From positions 23,883,832 to 23,947,831 of the forward strand of contig OZ038458.1 in the NCBI GenBank assembly GCA_964036195.1: DNA of 64,000 nucleotides, given 5' to 3'. A program made the position numbers and the translations under genes. Shown here in pieces: positions 34,581 through 44,110 of the stretch (the stretch's first letter is position 1; each line of letters starts with the position of its first letter). The stretch comes from Sphaerolaimus hirsutus. Lineage: Eukaryota > Nematoda > Chromadorea > Monhysterida > Sphaerolaimidae. The notes under the pieces were generated by a model. That model did no database searches, was not told the DNA's origin, and saw only the letters and a list, made by a program, of their open reading frames with translations.

Positions 34581-35636
34581 TCACTCCTGTGGTAGCAGAT
34601 CGTCGGCGTCTTCGACGCCGGCATTTTCCCGGCCCTCCTCATGATGCTCGTCCATGGGTTCGACGGCATCCTCCTCAGGCTGGCTGCCTTCCCCGTGTCC
34701 GGGCGCCTGGTCTTCTGGGGCCCCCGCTGGTCTTCCCGGCCAGTTGGGGAGCTTCTCAGATTCTTCGGCGAGCCTCTCGAAGGCTTGATAGCAAGGGGAC
34801 ATGGGAGGTTGTGAATGAGGTCGTACACTGTGAAGTGATTGAGTTGAATTGGTCAAATGGTACGGTGGGGGATCTAGTTCTTGATCGTGACTTTCTTCCA
34901 TCTCTCCGAGCTCTATGTCGGACTGTGAAGGTGTTTGTCTGAGGAAGGTCACGGATCTTTTTAGATCGTTTAACTTTTGATTTGACCAGTTTTTTATTGA
35001 TGTTATTGAATTTGTGAAAAGTTTGGGGTATAAAGGAAAATGTTTGGTGTGACGATTTCTGCTCACCTGGGAGCCCTGCGACTCCAGCGAATCTCTTGAG
35101 TCGCTTTTGCAAGGGCTCGCGGTCAGGGATCGCGTCTTCCATTGTGACTTCCGTTGTGACAGGCTCGGTGACTGTGAGTCTGGCGTTTGGTGACGAGCTC
35201 TGCGGTTGTGACTCGCAGGAGGGTGCAGGTTTTGTGACCCGGCGATTTCGATTTCTTCGGCGCGTTCGGTACTATAACCGACCGGGGGATCCGATCTAGG
35301 CTGTACCGTGCGTCCTGAAAGCCGTTTGAATGGAGAAACTCGTTTGAGGGGTGTGACAAACTTTGAAGGTAACTGTGACGAACTTGACGATTGTGACGAT
35401 TGTGTGACGGTTTGATTTGACAAAGCGGGTTTGTTGAAGCCGCTTGTCGGCTTCTTCTGGCGGTTACGTCGCCGTTGCTTACCGATTTTTCCTTGTTGAA
35501 CGGGCGGGGCTCCCATTTGTTTGGGTTTCTGTCCTTTCTGCCCTTTCTTCGGAAAAAGCCCTTGATGTCTGGCAGCATACCCCTGCCGGTTACGAGCCGC
35601 CACTGCATGTAAACATAACCAATATACCCAATACAA
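34581..35636 (-). CDS. 3' accessory ORF with PPxY motif, overlapping the envelope tail
   Basis: 351 codons in the -1 frame relative to the envelope ORF, overlapping it over 35123-35636. The N-terminal half is basic and Ser/Gln-rich (KKGQKGQKPK, RRRNRQKK); the C-terminal half is acidic and ends about 105 nt before the 3' LTR. It contains ELDPPPYHL, a PPxY late-domain motif of the kind that recruits NEDD4-type ligases. The first Met lies inside the envelope's membrane anchor, so a -1 shift from the envelope frame is as likely as separate initiation. No family recognised. Confidence 0.55.
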   Translation of the reverse strand: MYWVYWLCLHAVAARNRQGYAARHQGLFPKKGQKGQKPKQMGAPPVQQGKIGKQRRRNRQKKPTSGFNKPALSNQTVTQSSQSSSSSQLPSKFVTPLKRVSPFKRLSGRTVQPRSDPPVGYSTERAEEIEIAGSQNLHPPASHNRRARHQTPDSQSPSLSQRKSQWKTRSLTASPCKSDSRDSLESQGSQVSRNRHTKHFPLYPKLFTNSITSIKNWSNQKLNDLKRSVTFLRQTPSQSDIELGEMEESHDQELDPPPYHLTNSTQSLHSVRPHSQPPMSPCYQAFERLAEESEKLPNWPGRPAGAPEDQAPGHGEGSQPEEDAVEPMDEHHEEGRENAGVEDADDLLPQE

Positions 35637-38600
35637 GCAATTGTGATAATAATGAGTATAATGTTCACAGCTGTTTGAAGTGGCCCAGTAAGTAACGTAT
35701 CTAATGCAGACGCACCACCTGTGACACTACCGTGAATGATGTGACCCAATTCTTTTCCTACACCTTCAAAATATGCACCAACCCCTTGGCCGATGCCAGC
35801 AATATATGCTTGCACTGCTTTAGGATCGTTGGACTTTGTTGCAATATAATCGACTGAACGTGTGACTTGTTGTTCGAGTCGTTGCAAATTTTGAAAGTGA
35901 TGATGTGCAGCCATGATACTGAATGCAATGTCAGTCATGCTTACACCTGGTGACCCGGAAACATTTAGTGTGAATGGTTTCCACGAGCCAGCCCAAATTA
36001 ATTCGATTGGGAGTTTTGTGACGTGCAAATTCGTTGGTCCATTTTCGTTGGCCCATGAATTATCATTTAATTGATAATATTTGTGATCTTTCATGAGACA
36101 ATGATCTATTGGTGAATGTGTGATCAGATCATTGGTGCCAGGAGCAACGAACATAATATGTGGGTGATTTGTGACTTTGACCGGTAGAAATTTATAACAA
36201 GTATTGTTATATTCGTGTTGAAAATAAATAATTTCTGCTGTGACTGGTTTACAATCCCAGAACATTAATATATCTCCATGCCATTCAGCATAGAGATTTT
36301 GACGTCCTAGCAATGCTCGTAAGCCAAGTGTGGGATTGAATGTGACAATTGCATGAATTATATCTAGTTGGGTCTGACGGATGTGACATAATTGTTGCCA
36401 GATAGATCCAAATTGTTTTTGTTCTAGATGTGCAATTTTGTCAACTTCGTATTGTTGACGGGCTGTGAGCAAGTGAAACACACCAACATCAAGATTTGGT
36501 GCGAGTTTGAAATGAAGAGGAGCTTTTTCGATTTCAGGTTTTTTCAATTTCTTAAGTTGATATCGAAGAAATTGAATGAATGCCGAGCCCTGGTCAATAT
36601 ATTTTGCGTCTTTTGGCACGCATTCTGCATTATTTGGAAATTGTTGTGATCTCCATGTGACAGAAAATGCAGCGACAATGTAGTGATTTTGTGAATATTG
36701 CACATCGAATTGACCAATCTCTTGGAATGCACACTGCTTGTTAAAGGCAGTAGCATTCCATAAAGAGACGCCATTGTCGCTGTCATAACAATAGCCGGCT
36801 TGTGGGTTGCAATGTGACAGATCTTGAATTTCGGAAACAATTTTCTTTCCGTCAAGACTTGCGACCACACCTTCCTCTATGTGAAAGTTCATTACTGTGT
36901 TACTCAAATTGTGACAAAAGTAACAATAATCGATGTGAAGTGATTTGTTGGTGCTCCACAATGCATGACCGATTTTTATTAAGGGTTCGCCTTTCCAAGT
37001 TTTATTTTGGTAGGCGATCATGCAATCGTAAGTTGTGACTCTGTGGTTTTTAATGATTTCTGGTGGTAGCATAGCTTTTCCGCCCACCAGACTCATATAC
37101 GTGACTATAGTATGCTCTTGTTGAAAGCATCTATAAATTGGTGTCGTTTGCGCCTGAACACGCAACGTCCATATGGATACCACAATATCCTCTATGGCTG
37201 TAACTTGAGGAAAGTGACATGTTACTTTTTCCGGAAGTTGAATTGCGTGACCAGTGCGTGTTTTATGGCACAGATTGAAAGTTTTGTGATATTGATCTGT
37301 CCATGTGAGCGCGTTGGCTAATTTTGATTGTATTAGCAACGTGAGTGCCATTAAATGCGACACGTTTCCCCAGAACGAATATGTGCCAGTGTAGCGACAT
37401 GTTCGACGTGGGTTTGCGCGTCTTGCATCTTGTTGTGAAGATTGTGATTGTTGATGTGATTGATCTGTTTGTGAATCATCACCCTTATCAGGTGAAGGTT
37501 GTGAATTATCATCATCTTTTACCTCAGTGTCGATTTGATATTCAACACCGTCCTCTGTGTCGATTTCAAGAGGCACTAGGTTAGATGGAGATCTACGTGT
37601 GCGACGACCGTTGCTTGACAATACTGTGACTGCACGTATTTTGCCATCGCTTGACACGTGTATTTCGTGAACACGGCCCATTTGCCACATGCCGCGTGGT
37701 TGTTTATCATCTGTGATTAACACCACTTGGCCACGTTTGGGAGCTTCATTGATTGTGCCTTTTTTCAAGCGTTGATTTTTAGCTCGATCTTTGAGTAGGT
37801 CAATGTATTGACGTGACCACTCATACCAAAGCACTTCACGATTGTGACGAATTTGGTCCCAAAGTAATGTGATGTCATCTCTGTCCTTTTCAGGCACAGA
37901 ATTGAGTGCAATTTCGTCGATGCAGTTGACGTCATTGACACGTGGGGGTGTGAGTGTGTAGGTTTTTTCGATTTGTGAGGGTGTGAGGTTGAAAGATCCA
38001 TCCGTCATTCTTTCCCATTCCTCTTTTGGAATTTTTCGCATGGGTTCAATCGTGGTGGAATCGAGTTCCAACTCACGTTTTTCATCCATGTAACATGGTG
38101 GTGGGGTGCCCCAAAGAAAATGTATTGGGCGCAGTATCGCTGCACCAATGTCTGTGTTTGACAAGTATGACAATGGTCGCGTATTGACGGAGAATTCGAC
38201 GTCAAGCATGACTGTAAGAAATTCATGCCATGTGAGACAACGTCGTCCGCATGCTTTTTTGAGCAAGCGTTTAACTAAACCTACCATGCGTTCGTACACG
38301 CCGCCTTGCCAAGGACTGTTGGCTGTGATAAAATGCCATTTTACGTCTGGTAGCATTTTGACGCAATTTTTGAATGCTGGGGCATTGTCGGACCAAATTG
38401 TGTCCGGCATGCCTCGACGTGAAATAAAACGATTTAGAGCCATTATTGTGTCGGCTGTCGAGACACTATTGGTTGACTCTAAATGAATGGCGCGTGTACT
38501 GAAGCATGTTAGCAACAAAATATGTTGACTGTGACGGGTTCCGTTTTGTGAATAAACTAACGGTCCCATATAATCAATGCCAATATGTTGAAATGGCTTG

Positions 38601-40189
38601 ATTTGTGATTGAGTTCGAGTGACAGGTAATGTGTGAAAATCAGGTAACGTGAATGGACCTCCTTCCGCTTTGCGGCATGTGACACATTTACGCAAAATTT
38701 TTGCAACTACCTGCTTGGCACTTGACAACCAGCAGTGTTCGCGTAAATCTGCTAAAGTGTGAAGCATGCCACTGTGACCAGCAAGCTCATGAAAATGAGT
38801 AACCACTAGCGTTGTTAACCACCCGGTCTTTGGCAGGTAGTAAAACAACGAAGGGTTTCGGTGTTCTTTGTGAGACACACGTGTGACACAATATAATAAA
38901 TTATTCCACGCGTCCCATTTGAGCATGTGGTGTTTGCCAAGTTGTGCTTGTGAAATGCAACTAGCACATTCCTCTGCCTGTGAAATGCGCAATACATGTC
39001 TAAATGCTTCGTTTAAATCAGCTTGTGTGATGGGTTTTGATAAATATTCGCTTTCGCGCTTTGCAGCTTTATGCATGGAGCGATTTAGCCAATATGTTTT
39101 GACACGAAGCAGGTATACGACAGTACGCAACAATTTTGACAGTGTTGAAAATCGTCGAATGTCGATTTCGAATGGATTTGAAGGAATGTGACGTTGTCGA
39201 CTTTCGACAAACGGATTTTGAGGAGTGACATTTTGTGACAAATTGGGGTCCAAATTGACAGGTACTTGCTGTGCAAGAGCATTAGCTGGTTGTGAATCAG
39301 GCTGTGAAACAGACTGTGAAGTTACTGCTCCAGCATATAAAGGTCGACTGATGTGAGTGTCGCCTTTCGCAAGTTCTTCAGTGACAGGTTGCGCTTGATA
39401 TTGTGAAATGTCAAGCATGGTTGATGTGAGAGGTTCAGCTAAAAATGTGGGTCCGGTGAACCACATTGTTTCGATCATTAGTTGATCAAAAGTACAACCC
39501 CGTGACGCGATGTCAGCTGGGTTGTCTTTTGTAGCAACCTTGCAAATTTGAATGCAATGTTTTGACATTAGTGAATGGATTTTTGTGACCCGATTGTTGA
39601 CAAAAGTAGCTAGCGGCTTTGCTGTATACAGCCAGCCGATGACAACTGTACTATCGGTCCAGAGGAAATTACTGTGAATTTTCCATCCACCCAGCTCAAC
39701 GAGTTCATGATGTAAATAATCGATGAGCTGTGCACCAATTGTGACACCTAGCAATTCCAAGCGTGTGATTGTGAGGGGTTGACCTTGTTTTGACGGAAGT
39801 GGGGATAGTTTTGTGCGAGCTGTGAGAAAACCACTAAAATATCGGTCATCTTCATAGCCATATTCGTCGGGTGAAATCGCTTTTTGACGCAAATAAGCGC
39901 AAACGGCGTATCCATCTTTTGAGGCATCACAAAACACATGTAATTCTAATGGTCGTGTGACAGCTTTGACATCAATGCCAAAAGAATGAAATGAGCGCGG
40001 GAATTTGATTTGACTTATGGACGAGAGATGTCGTTTTAAATCGTCCAGTAAGTCATCCGCCTCTGGGTCTTCGATGAGTTCATCCCAGGTTGTGATATTG
40101 CACCTTTGAATTATTTGTGACACGCGAAATTTCAACCGAAATAATGCGGGTGCTGTGACGCCAATAGGATCGTATGTTGAAGCCAGCAA
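35123..40189 (-). CDS. pol: pol part 2: RNase H and integrase, fused to envelope-like glycoprotein
   Basis: 1688 residues, overlapping the previous ORF by 58 nt in the -1 frame. STYDPIGVTAP opens the Pao-type connection; RNase H acidic residues are D88, E145, D179 and D226. The integrase zinc site uses H467/H472 with C502/C505; the core has D539, D601 and E633 (31 residues between the last two). A DUF5641-like domain follows (about 785-875). From about 940 the same frame encodes a glycoprotein: hydrophobic leader (945-958), a Cys-rich ectodomain with NxS/T sites, a membrane anchor (1504-1528) and a basic tail. The ectodomain order (CNPQAGYC, VSLWNATAFNKQC, EWHGDILMFWDC, CYKFLPV) reminds me of the class III, chuvirus-like glycoproteins known in BEL elements; this is a judgement, not a match. 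Confidence 0.88.
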   Translation of the reverse strand: MLASTYDPIGVTAPALFRLKFRVSQIIQRCNITTWDELIEDPEADDLLDDLKRHLSSISQIKFPRSFHSFGIDVKAVTRPLELHVFCDASKDGYAVCAYLRQKAISPDEYGYEDDRYFSGFLTARTKLSPLPSKQGQPLTITRLELLGVTIGAQLIDYLHHELVELGGWKIHSNFLWTDSTVVIGWLYTAKPLATFVNNRVTKIHSLMSKHCIQICKVATKDNPADIASRGCTFDQLMIETMWFTGPTFLAEPLTSTMLDISQYQAQPVTEELAKGDTHISRPLYAGAVTSQSVSQPDSQPANALAQQVPVNLDPNLSQNVTPQNPFVESRQRHIPSNPFEIDIRRFSTLSKLLRTVVYLLRVKTYWLNRSMHKAAKRESEYLSKPITQADLNEAFRHVLRISQAEECASCISQAQLGKHHMLKWDAWNNLLYCVTRVSHKEHRNPSLFYYLPKTGWLTTLVVTHFHELAGHSGMLHTLADLREHCWLSSAKQVVAKILRKCVTCRKAEGGPFTLPDFHTLPVTRTQSQIKPFQHIGIDYMGPLVYSQNGTRHSQHILLLTCFSTRAIHLESTNSVSTADTIMALNRFISRRGMPDTIWSDNAPAFKNCVKMLPDVKWHFITANSPWQGGVYERMVGLVKRLLKKACGRRCLTWHEFLTVMLDVEFSVNTRPLSYLSNTDIGAAILRPIHFLWGTPPPCYMDEKRELELDSTTIEPMRKIPKEEWERMTDGSFNLTPSQIEKTYTLTPPRVNDVNCIDEIALNSVPEKDRDDITLLWDQIRHNREVLWYEWSRQYIDLLKDRAKNQRLKKGTINEAPKRGQVVLITDDKQPRGMWQMGRVHEIHVSSDGKIRAVTVLSSNGRRTRRSPSNLVPLEIDTEDGVEYQIDTEVKDDDNSQPSPDKGDDSQTDQSHQQSQSSQQDARRANPRRTCRYTGTYSFWGNVSHLMALTLLIQSKLANALTWTDQYHKTFNLCHKTRTGHAIQLPEKVTCHFPQVTAIEDIVVSIWTLRVQAQTTPIYRCFQQEHTIVTYMSLVGGKAMLPPEIIKNHRVTTYDCMIAYQNKTWKGEPLIKIGHALWSTNKSLHIDYCYFCHNLSNTVMNFHIEEGVVASLDGKKIVSEIQDLSHCNPQAGYCYDSDNGVSLWNATAFNKQCAFQEIGQFDVQYSQNHYIVAAFSVTWRSQQFPNNAECVPKDAKYIDQGSAFIQFLRYQLKKLKKPEIEKAPLHFKLAPNLDVGVFHLLTARQQYEVDKIAHLEQKQFGSIWQQLCHIRQTQLDIIHAIVTFNPTLGLRALLGRQNLYAEWHGDILMFWDCKPVTAEIIYFQHEYNNTCYKFLPVKVTNHPHIMFVAPGTNDLITHSPIDHCLMKDHKYYQLNDNSWANENGPTNLHVTKLPIELIWAGSWKPFTLNVSGSPGVSMTDIAFSIMAAHHHFQNLQRLEQQVTRSVDYIATKSNDPKAVQAYIAGIGQGVGAYFEGVGKELGHIIHGSVTGGASALDTLLTGPLQTAVNIILIIITIACIGYIGYVYMQWRLVTGRGMLPDIKGFFRRKGRKDRNPNKWEPRPFNKEKSVSNGDVTARRSRQAASTNPLCQIKPSHNRHNRQVRHSYLQSLSHPSNEFLHSNGFQDARYSLDRIPRSVIVPNAPKKSKSPGHKTCTLLRVTTAELVTKRQTHSHRACHNGSHNGRRDP

Positions 40190-42123
40190 TTTGTTTGTGT
40201 GGCTGTGACAATGAGCGTGAAATCTTTTTTGGGAGCTGGCACTGCAATGGTGTCTTCAATGTGATCGTAAACGAGACCCATTACTTTGATATATTGTGAC
40301 TTTTTCGGGTTGAGGTCATCAGGTTTGATTTTTTCCGAGACCATAGGCGAATTTGTCATCCATTCGCGCATGTTGAAATTTGCTCTGGCAAAAACAGCTT
40401 TAATTAAACGATAGAGCTGTATTGCATATTTGTCATCATCTACGCTGATAACTAAATTATCAACGTAAATGCTGTTGAGCAACAGCTCCAGTTTCATTCG
40501 TTCATTGGTCTCAGCGGGATGCATGTGAGCTAATTCCTCTTCTAGGTGATATTTGATGACAGTTGACAAAATGGATGGACTGCATGTGAGACCAAACAGC
40601 ACCCTTGTGAATTGCATCATTTGAATATTATCTTCATGAGATGGAATGGTGTCATCACGCAGCCAGTAAAATTTTGTGAAAGCGCGTGATTTTGGGTGAA
40701 GAGCAATTTGTGAAAATGCTTTCTCAATATCTGCTAATAACACCACTTTTCCAGCTCTGAAGCGAAGCATTAATCCGAGCGCCAGTGGTGTGAGAACTGG
40801 GACTCGAAATAAGCAATTATTGAGACTTGGCTTGCCTGCAGAACCATCATACACTATTCGACATGTTGTTGATCTGCCAGGTGTGAGGACAGGTTGGTGA
40901 GGTAAGATGTGTTCTTGCAAACCATCTTGTGAACCATAGACGGGTTCTATAACACCCTTGTGAAGTTGATCTGAGATGACTTTCGCGTATGTGGCGAATA
41001 AATCGGGATCTTTTCGAAACCGTTTCAACAGTGACAGAAAGCGACAAAATGCTTCTGCATTGTTGGTTGGCAATTCTTGAATGGTTGATTTGAATGGCCA
41101 ATCCACGCTATAGTGACCAGTTTCTGGATCGAGAGTAATTGATTCCAGAATTAACTGTTCAGCTATGTCGTCATCATGTGATAATGGATCATCTTTGATA
41201 CCTATTGACTCGAGACTGTGAAATTGAAATAATGTCTCTTGGCCAACAGCAACAGCTGATGAAGCATGTGAACTGCATGAAACCATGAATTGATGTGGGG
41301 AAATGTCGGGTGTTGTGACAAATGATTGTGAAGACGCATTTCCGCCTAGCATCAACCCAAGTATTGATTCGACTATGATCAATCCAGATGGGAGTTTGAT
41401 TTCTGTTGGTCGAATATCGAACTTCCAATAATAGTCTTGACCAATGACTACATCTGGTTGACATAGTTTGTGACAAAACTCATCAGTCATTTCGGTCAAT
41501 TCAAGCGGTTCCGCGAATTGTTCTTGTGCATGTTCACCGTACACAATATAAATGACTGTTTTGTCGTCTTGTGACAAAGGAGGTGGGCACGCATATGTTG
41601 CCAAATTATCCACTGCACGTAAAGTGAGCGGAATTTGTAACATATTGCCCTTATTGTCGACGTGTTTGTAAATAGGCATGACAGCCTCGACCAAAAACGT
41701 ATTGACTGTGACAGGCGTTTTTGTCGCAAACACGTTCATTTGAAGAACAACATCTCCTTTGTTTTCAAAGTTATACTCATTTGCCACGGATGCTTTAATG
41801 TATGAATATTCGCATCCAGTGTCAAAGAATATTAACAAAGGGTCTGTGACTCGATTTAATTCAGCGTCTTTATTAATTAATGAAGCCTGGGCCACTTGCA
41901 AACGAACAATAGGTGCAAATTCGAACTCACATTCTTGTTCGGCCTGCTGCCTGGTAGCGGTGTTGTGGTTACCGTAACCCGCCTGTGCGCTCAGCACCTC
42001 CACCGTGGGCCTGTGACTAGGTTGAAGTGGCACCGACGATGACATTTGGTTCGGGTTGAGGTGTGGATACACCTCGTACCATTTCTGCTGGAAGCCGCGG
42101 ATTTTGGCTTCGACAGTCTCCAT
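40132..42123 (-). CDS. pol: pol part 1: aspartic protease and reverse transcriptase
   Basis: 663 residues. The protease signature DTG is at 101-103 (IFFDTGCEYSYI). RT begins near 385: VLTPGRSTTCRIVYDGSAG, LLADIEKAFSQIALHP (first catalytic Asp 465), VLFGLTCSPSILS, then SIYVDNLVIS at 552-560. The catalytic box thus reads YVDN rather than the usual YxDD. The frame ends in the thumb/connection at 40132, and the next domain is found in the -1 frame. Confidence 0.9.
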   Translation of the reverse strand: METVEAKIRGFQQKWYEVYPHLNPNQMSSSVPLQPSHRPTVEVLSAQAGYGNHNTATRQQAEQECEFEFAPIVRLQVAQASLINKDAELNRVTDPLLIFFDTGCEYSYIKASVANEYNFENKGDVVLQMNVFATKTPVTVNTFLVEAVMPIYKHVDNKGNMLQIPLTLRAVDNLATYACPPPLSQDDKTVIYIVYGEHAQEQFAEPLELTEMTDEFCHKLCQPDVVIGQDYYWKFDIRPTEIKLPSGLIIVESILGLMLGGNASSQSFVTTPDISPHQFMVSCSSHASSAVAVGQETLFQFHSLESIGIKDDPLSHDDDIAEQLILESITLDPETGHYSVDWPFKSTIQELPTNNAEAFCRFLSLLKRFRKDPDLFATYAKVISDQLHKGVIEPVYGSQDGLQEHILPHQPVLTPGRSTTCRIVYDGSAGKPSLNNCLFRVPVLTPLALGLMLRFRAGKVVLLADIEKAFSQIALHPKSRAFTKFYWLRDDTIPSHEDNIQMMQFTRVLFGLTCSPSILSTVIKYHLEEELAHMHPAETNERMKLELLLNSIYVDNLVISVDDDKYAIQLYRLIKAVFARANFNMREWMTNSPMVSEKIKPDDLNPKKSQYIKVMGLVYDHIEDTIAVPAPKKDFTLIVTATQTNCWLQHTILLASQHPHYFG

Positions 42124-42195
42124 ATCTGTGTCTTCCTGGATGAGGTTGGCACGGAGCGTCGTCCACAGTTCGTTTTCGCTGTGATACTTGCGGGC

Positions 42196-42860
42196 TTACT
42201 CTTGAGCTTTCGCCTGTTGCGCGTTAGCGGGCCTCGGCCATTCGCCCATGTCGAGCGGGCCGTCCATGTCCAACTGGTACAGCGTATTCTGTCTCCACCA
42301 GAAATCGTTTTCTTCCGGGGGGATGACACACACGCTCATCGGTTCCGTGTGTGAAGGCGGATACGATGGCGGTGCATGTGACGACGCCGCGCCCGTTGTG
42401 ATTACCTGAGCGTTGACAAAATTAGCGCTCGTTGCTTTGACAAAGGCTTTATTTTGTGAATTGTTTACCTGACGCCTGGCGGGTGCCTGTCTGGTAGGAC
42501 AGAACGCCCCGTGATGCTGACCAATCTGGCGACAATAGTAGCAACTCAGTCTTTGAGTGCACTGTGCCGCTTGATGGCCTCTGCGTGTGCAGCGCGTGCA
42601 CACATCGCCCAAAGCTTGCAACCGTTCAGTGCGTTCTCTCGGTGTGACGTATTGAGGGCAGTCGGTTGTGTAGTGCTCTTTGATGCCGCAGAACAAGCAT
42701 TCGAATTTCGGTTTGCGAAAGTCAGCAGCAGGTTGTGAGGACTGCTTTTGACTAATCGCTCCGATCGCCGGAGTTCTGGGAGGTTGAGTGGAATTTTTAT
42801 TTTTTCCTTGTGATTTACCAACGTTAGCGTTGGTACCAGCAAAAGCAACCGTATTGTGAA
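42196..42860 (-). CDS. gag: gag, C-terminal nucleocapsid part with zinc knuckles
   Basis: Gag after the hAT-like insertion. Three Cys/His knuckles: CLFCGIKEHYTTDC, CTRCTRRGHQAAQC and CYYCRQIGQHHGAFC, as usual for BEL/Pao nucleocapsids. The frame ends at TAA (42196-42198); the next ORF is in the same frame 25 codons later and the spacer between reads like coding sequence. Gag and pol are therefore separated by a single stop, compatible with readthrough or with a mutation. Confidence 0.88.
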
Positions 42861-43480
42861 TAGGGTTCAAACGGGATTGACTTTTCGGGATCGGGATCGG
42901 GATCGGGATTCACTTTTTGAGATTTCGGGATCGGGATCGGGATCGGGATTGGGGTTTCGGGATCGGGATCGGGATCGGGATTGGTTTTTTGAGATTTCGG
43001 GATCGGGATCGGGATCGGGATTGGCCGGGATTGGGGTCACGGGATCGGGATCGGGATTGGGATAGGCATTTTTCCGGGATCGGGATTGGGTTCTAGGGAT
43101 AGAGATTTTGGCTATTTTTCTGGCATTCACAGTTGTCCATAAAGGTCTCAAAACACTGTTGGATGCCAGAAAACTGCATAAAATTGACGCTGGGGGTTTG
43201 CATCCACTTTTTTGCATGCAAAAACCTCATTATTTCACTTTTTATAATTTCCACTAATTTTTCCGGGATCGGGATCCCGGACTTGGGAGTTTCTCGGGAT
43301 CGGGATCGGGATTTGAAAATTTTCGGGATCGGGATCGGGATCGGGATTGGTCTTTTTGAGATTTCGGGATCGGGATCGGGATCGGGATTGGGGTTTCGGG
43401 ATCGGGATCGGGATCGGGACTGGTAAATCCCGGAATTTCACGGGATCCGGGATCGGGATCGGGATCCCGTTTGAACCCTA
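42861..43480. mobile_element. hAT-like element with GGGATC satellite arms, copy 3, inside gag
   Basis: TAGGGTTCAAACGGGAT ends with a perfect 8-bp duplication ATTGTGAA (42853-42860, 43481-43488). Length plus duplication is 628 bp, which accounts exactly for the frame difference between the gag halves. It lacks the TGTGA pentamers of its host. Confidence 0.93.
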
Positions 43481-44086
43481 ATTGTGAATAGGTTTTTGTT
43501 TTGAAAAGGTATTTTGTGATTTATTTCCTTTTTTCTTTTGCTGTTGCCAACCTCCTCCATTTGGTGGCTTTTTTAATGATGAATTTTGTGATTTCTGAAC
43601 AACAGTTGAAGATTGTGAACTTTGTTGTTCAGTTTTCATCGCATCTAACCGAGCACGAGCGATGGTAGTTAATGCATCAACAAACCTGACGACTGTGAGT
43701 TCGGTGTCGCCGGTTACAGTGGTGCGCATCGAATTCCGGTGTTCTTCTGTGACGGCAAGAACAATATTATCGGGGAGATAACCACGAATTATTCTTAACA
43801 CTGCACCAGAATCGACACTTTCACCCCTTTCTTTAAGTTGATTGAGAGTTGACAAAAGGGTTCGTGTGAAATTTGTGAGAGAGTCTCCTCTTGACGAAGG
43901 TTTTTCGAGTGAATACAATTTATCCCAAAGGGCTGCTTGTACCCGATGCGTTTCACCAAAGTTTGATTGTAACATGGTGACCGCTGTGATGTAATCTCGA
44001 CCATCACCTTTTAATCCGGCCAGCAGTTCTGCTGCTGGACCGGTAAGGCTGAGCTTAAGGTATGTATATTTCATACCAGTTGACAA
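43478..44086 (-). CDS. gag: gag, central domain (DUF1759-like)
   Basis: It continues the same frame after the TGA. MKYTYLKLSLTGPAAELLAG and the following ~150 residues (LNQLKERGESVDSGAVLRII) match the BEL/Pao gag domain. The frame ends in TAG supplied by the last three bases of the hAT-like insertion (43478-43480). Downstream gag resumes beyond the insertion. Confidence 0.85.
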   Translation of the reverse strand: MSTGMKYTYLKLSLTGPAAELLAGLKGDGRDYITAVTMLQSNFGETHRVQAALWDKLYSLEKPSSRGDSLTNFTRTLLSTLNQLKERGESVDSGAVLRIIRGYLPDNIVLAVTEEHRNSMRTTVTGDTELTVVRFVDALTTIARARLDAMKTEQQSSQSSTVVQKSQNSSLKKPPNGGGWQQQKKKGNKSQNTFSKQKPIHN

Positions 44087-44110
44087 ATTAGCTCGGTCGT
44101 GAATTTGAGC

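Noticed and set aside
42867..43426. Arg/Asp/Gly/Ser-rich ORFs (DRDRD, GSGSG, PDPDP)
   Set aside because: They are six-base satellite units read in different frames, not proteins.
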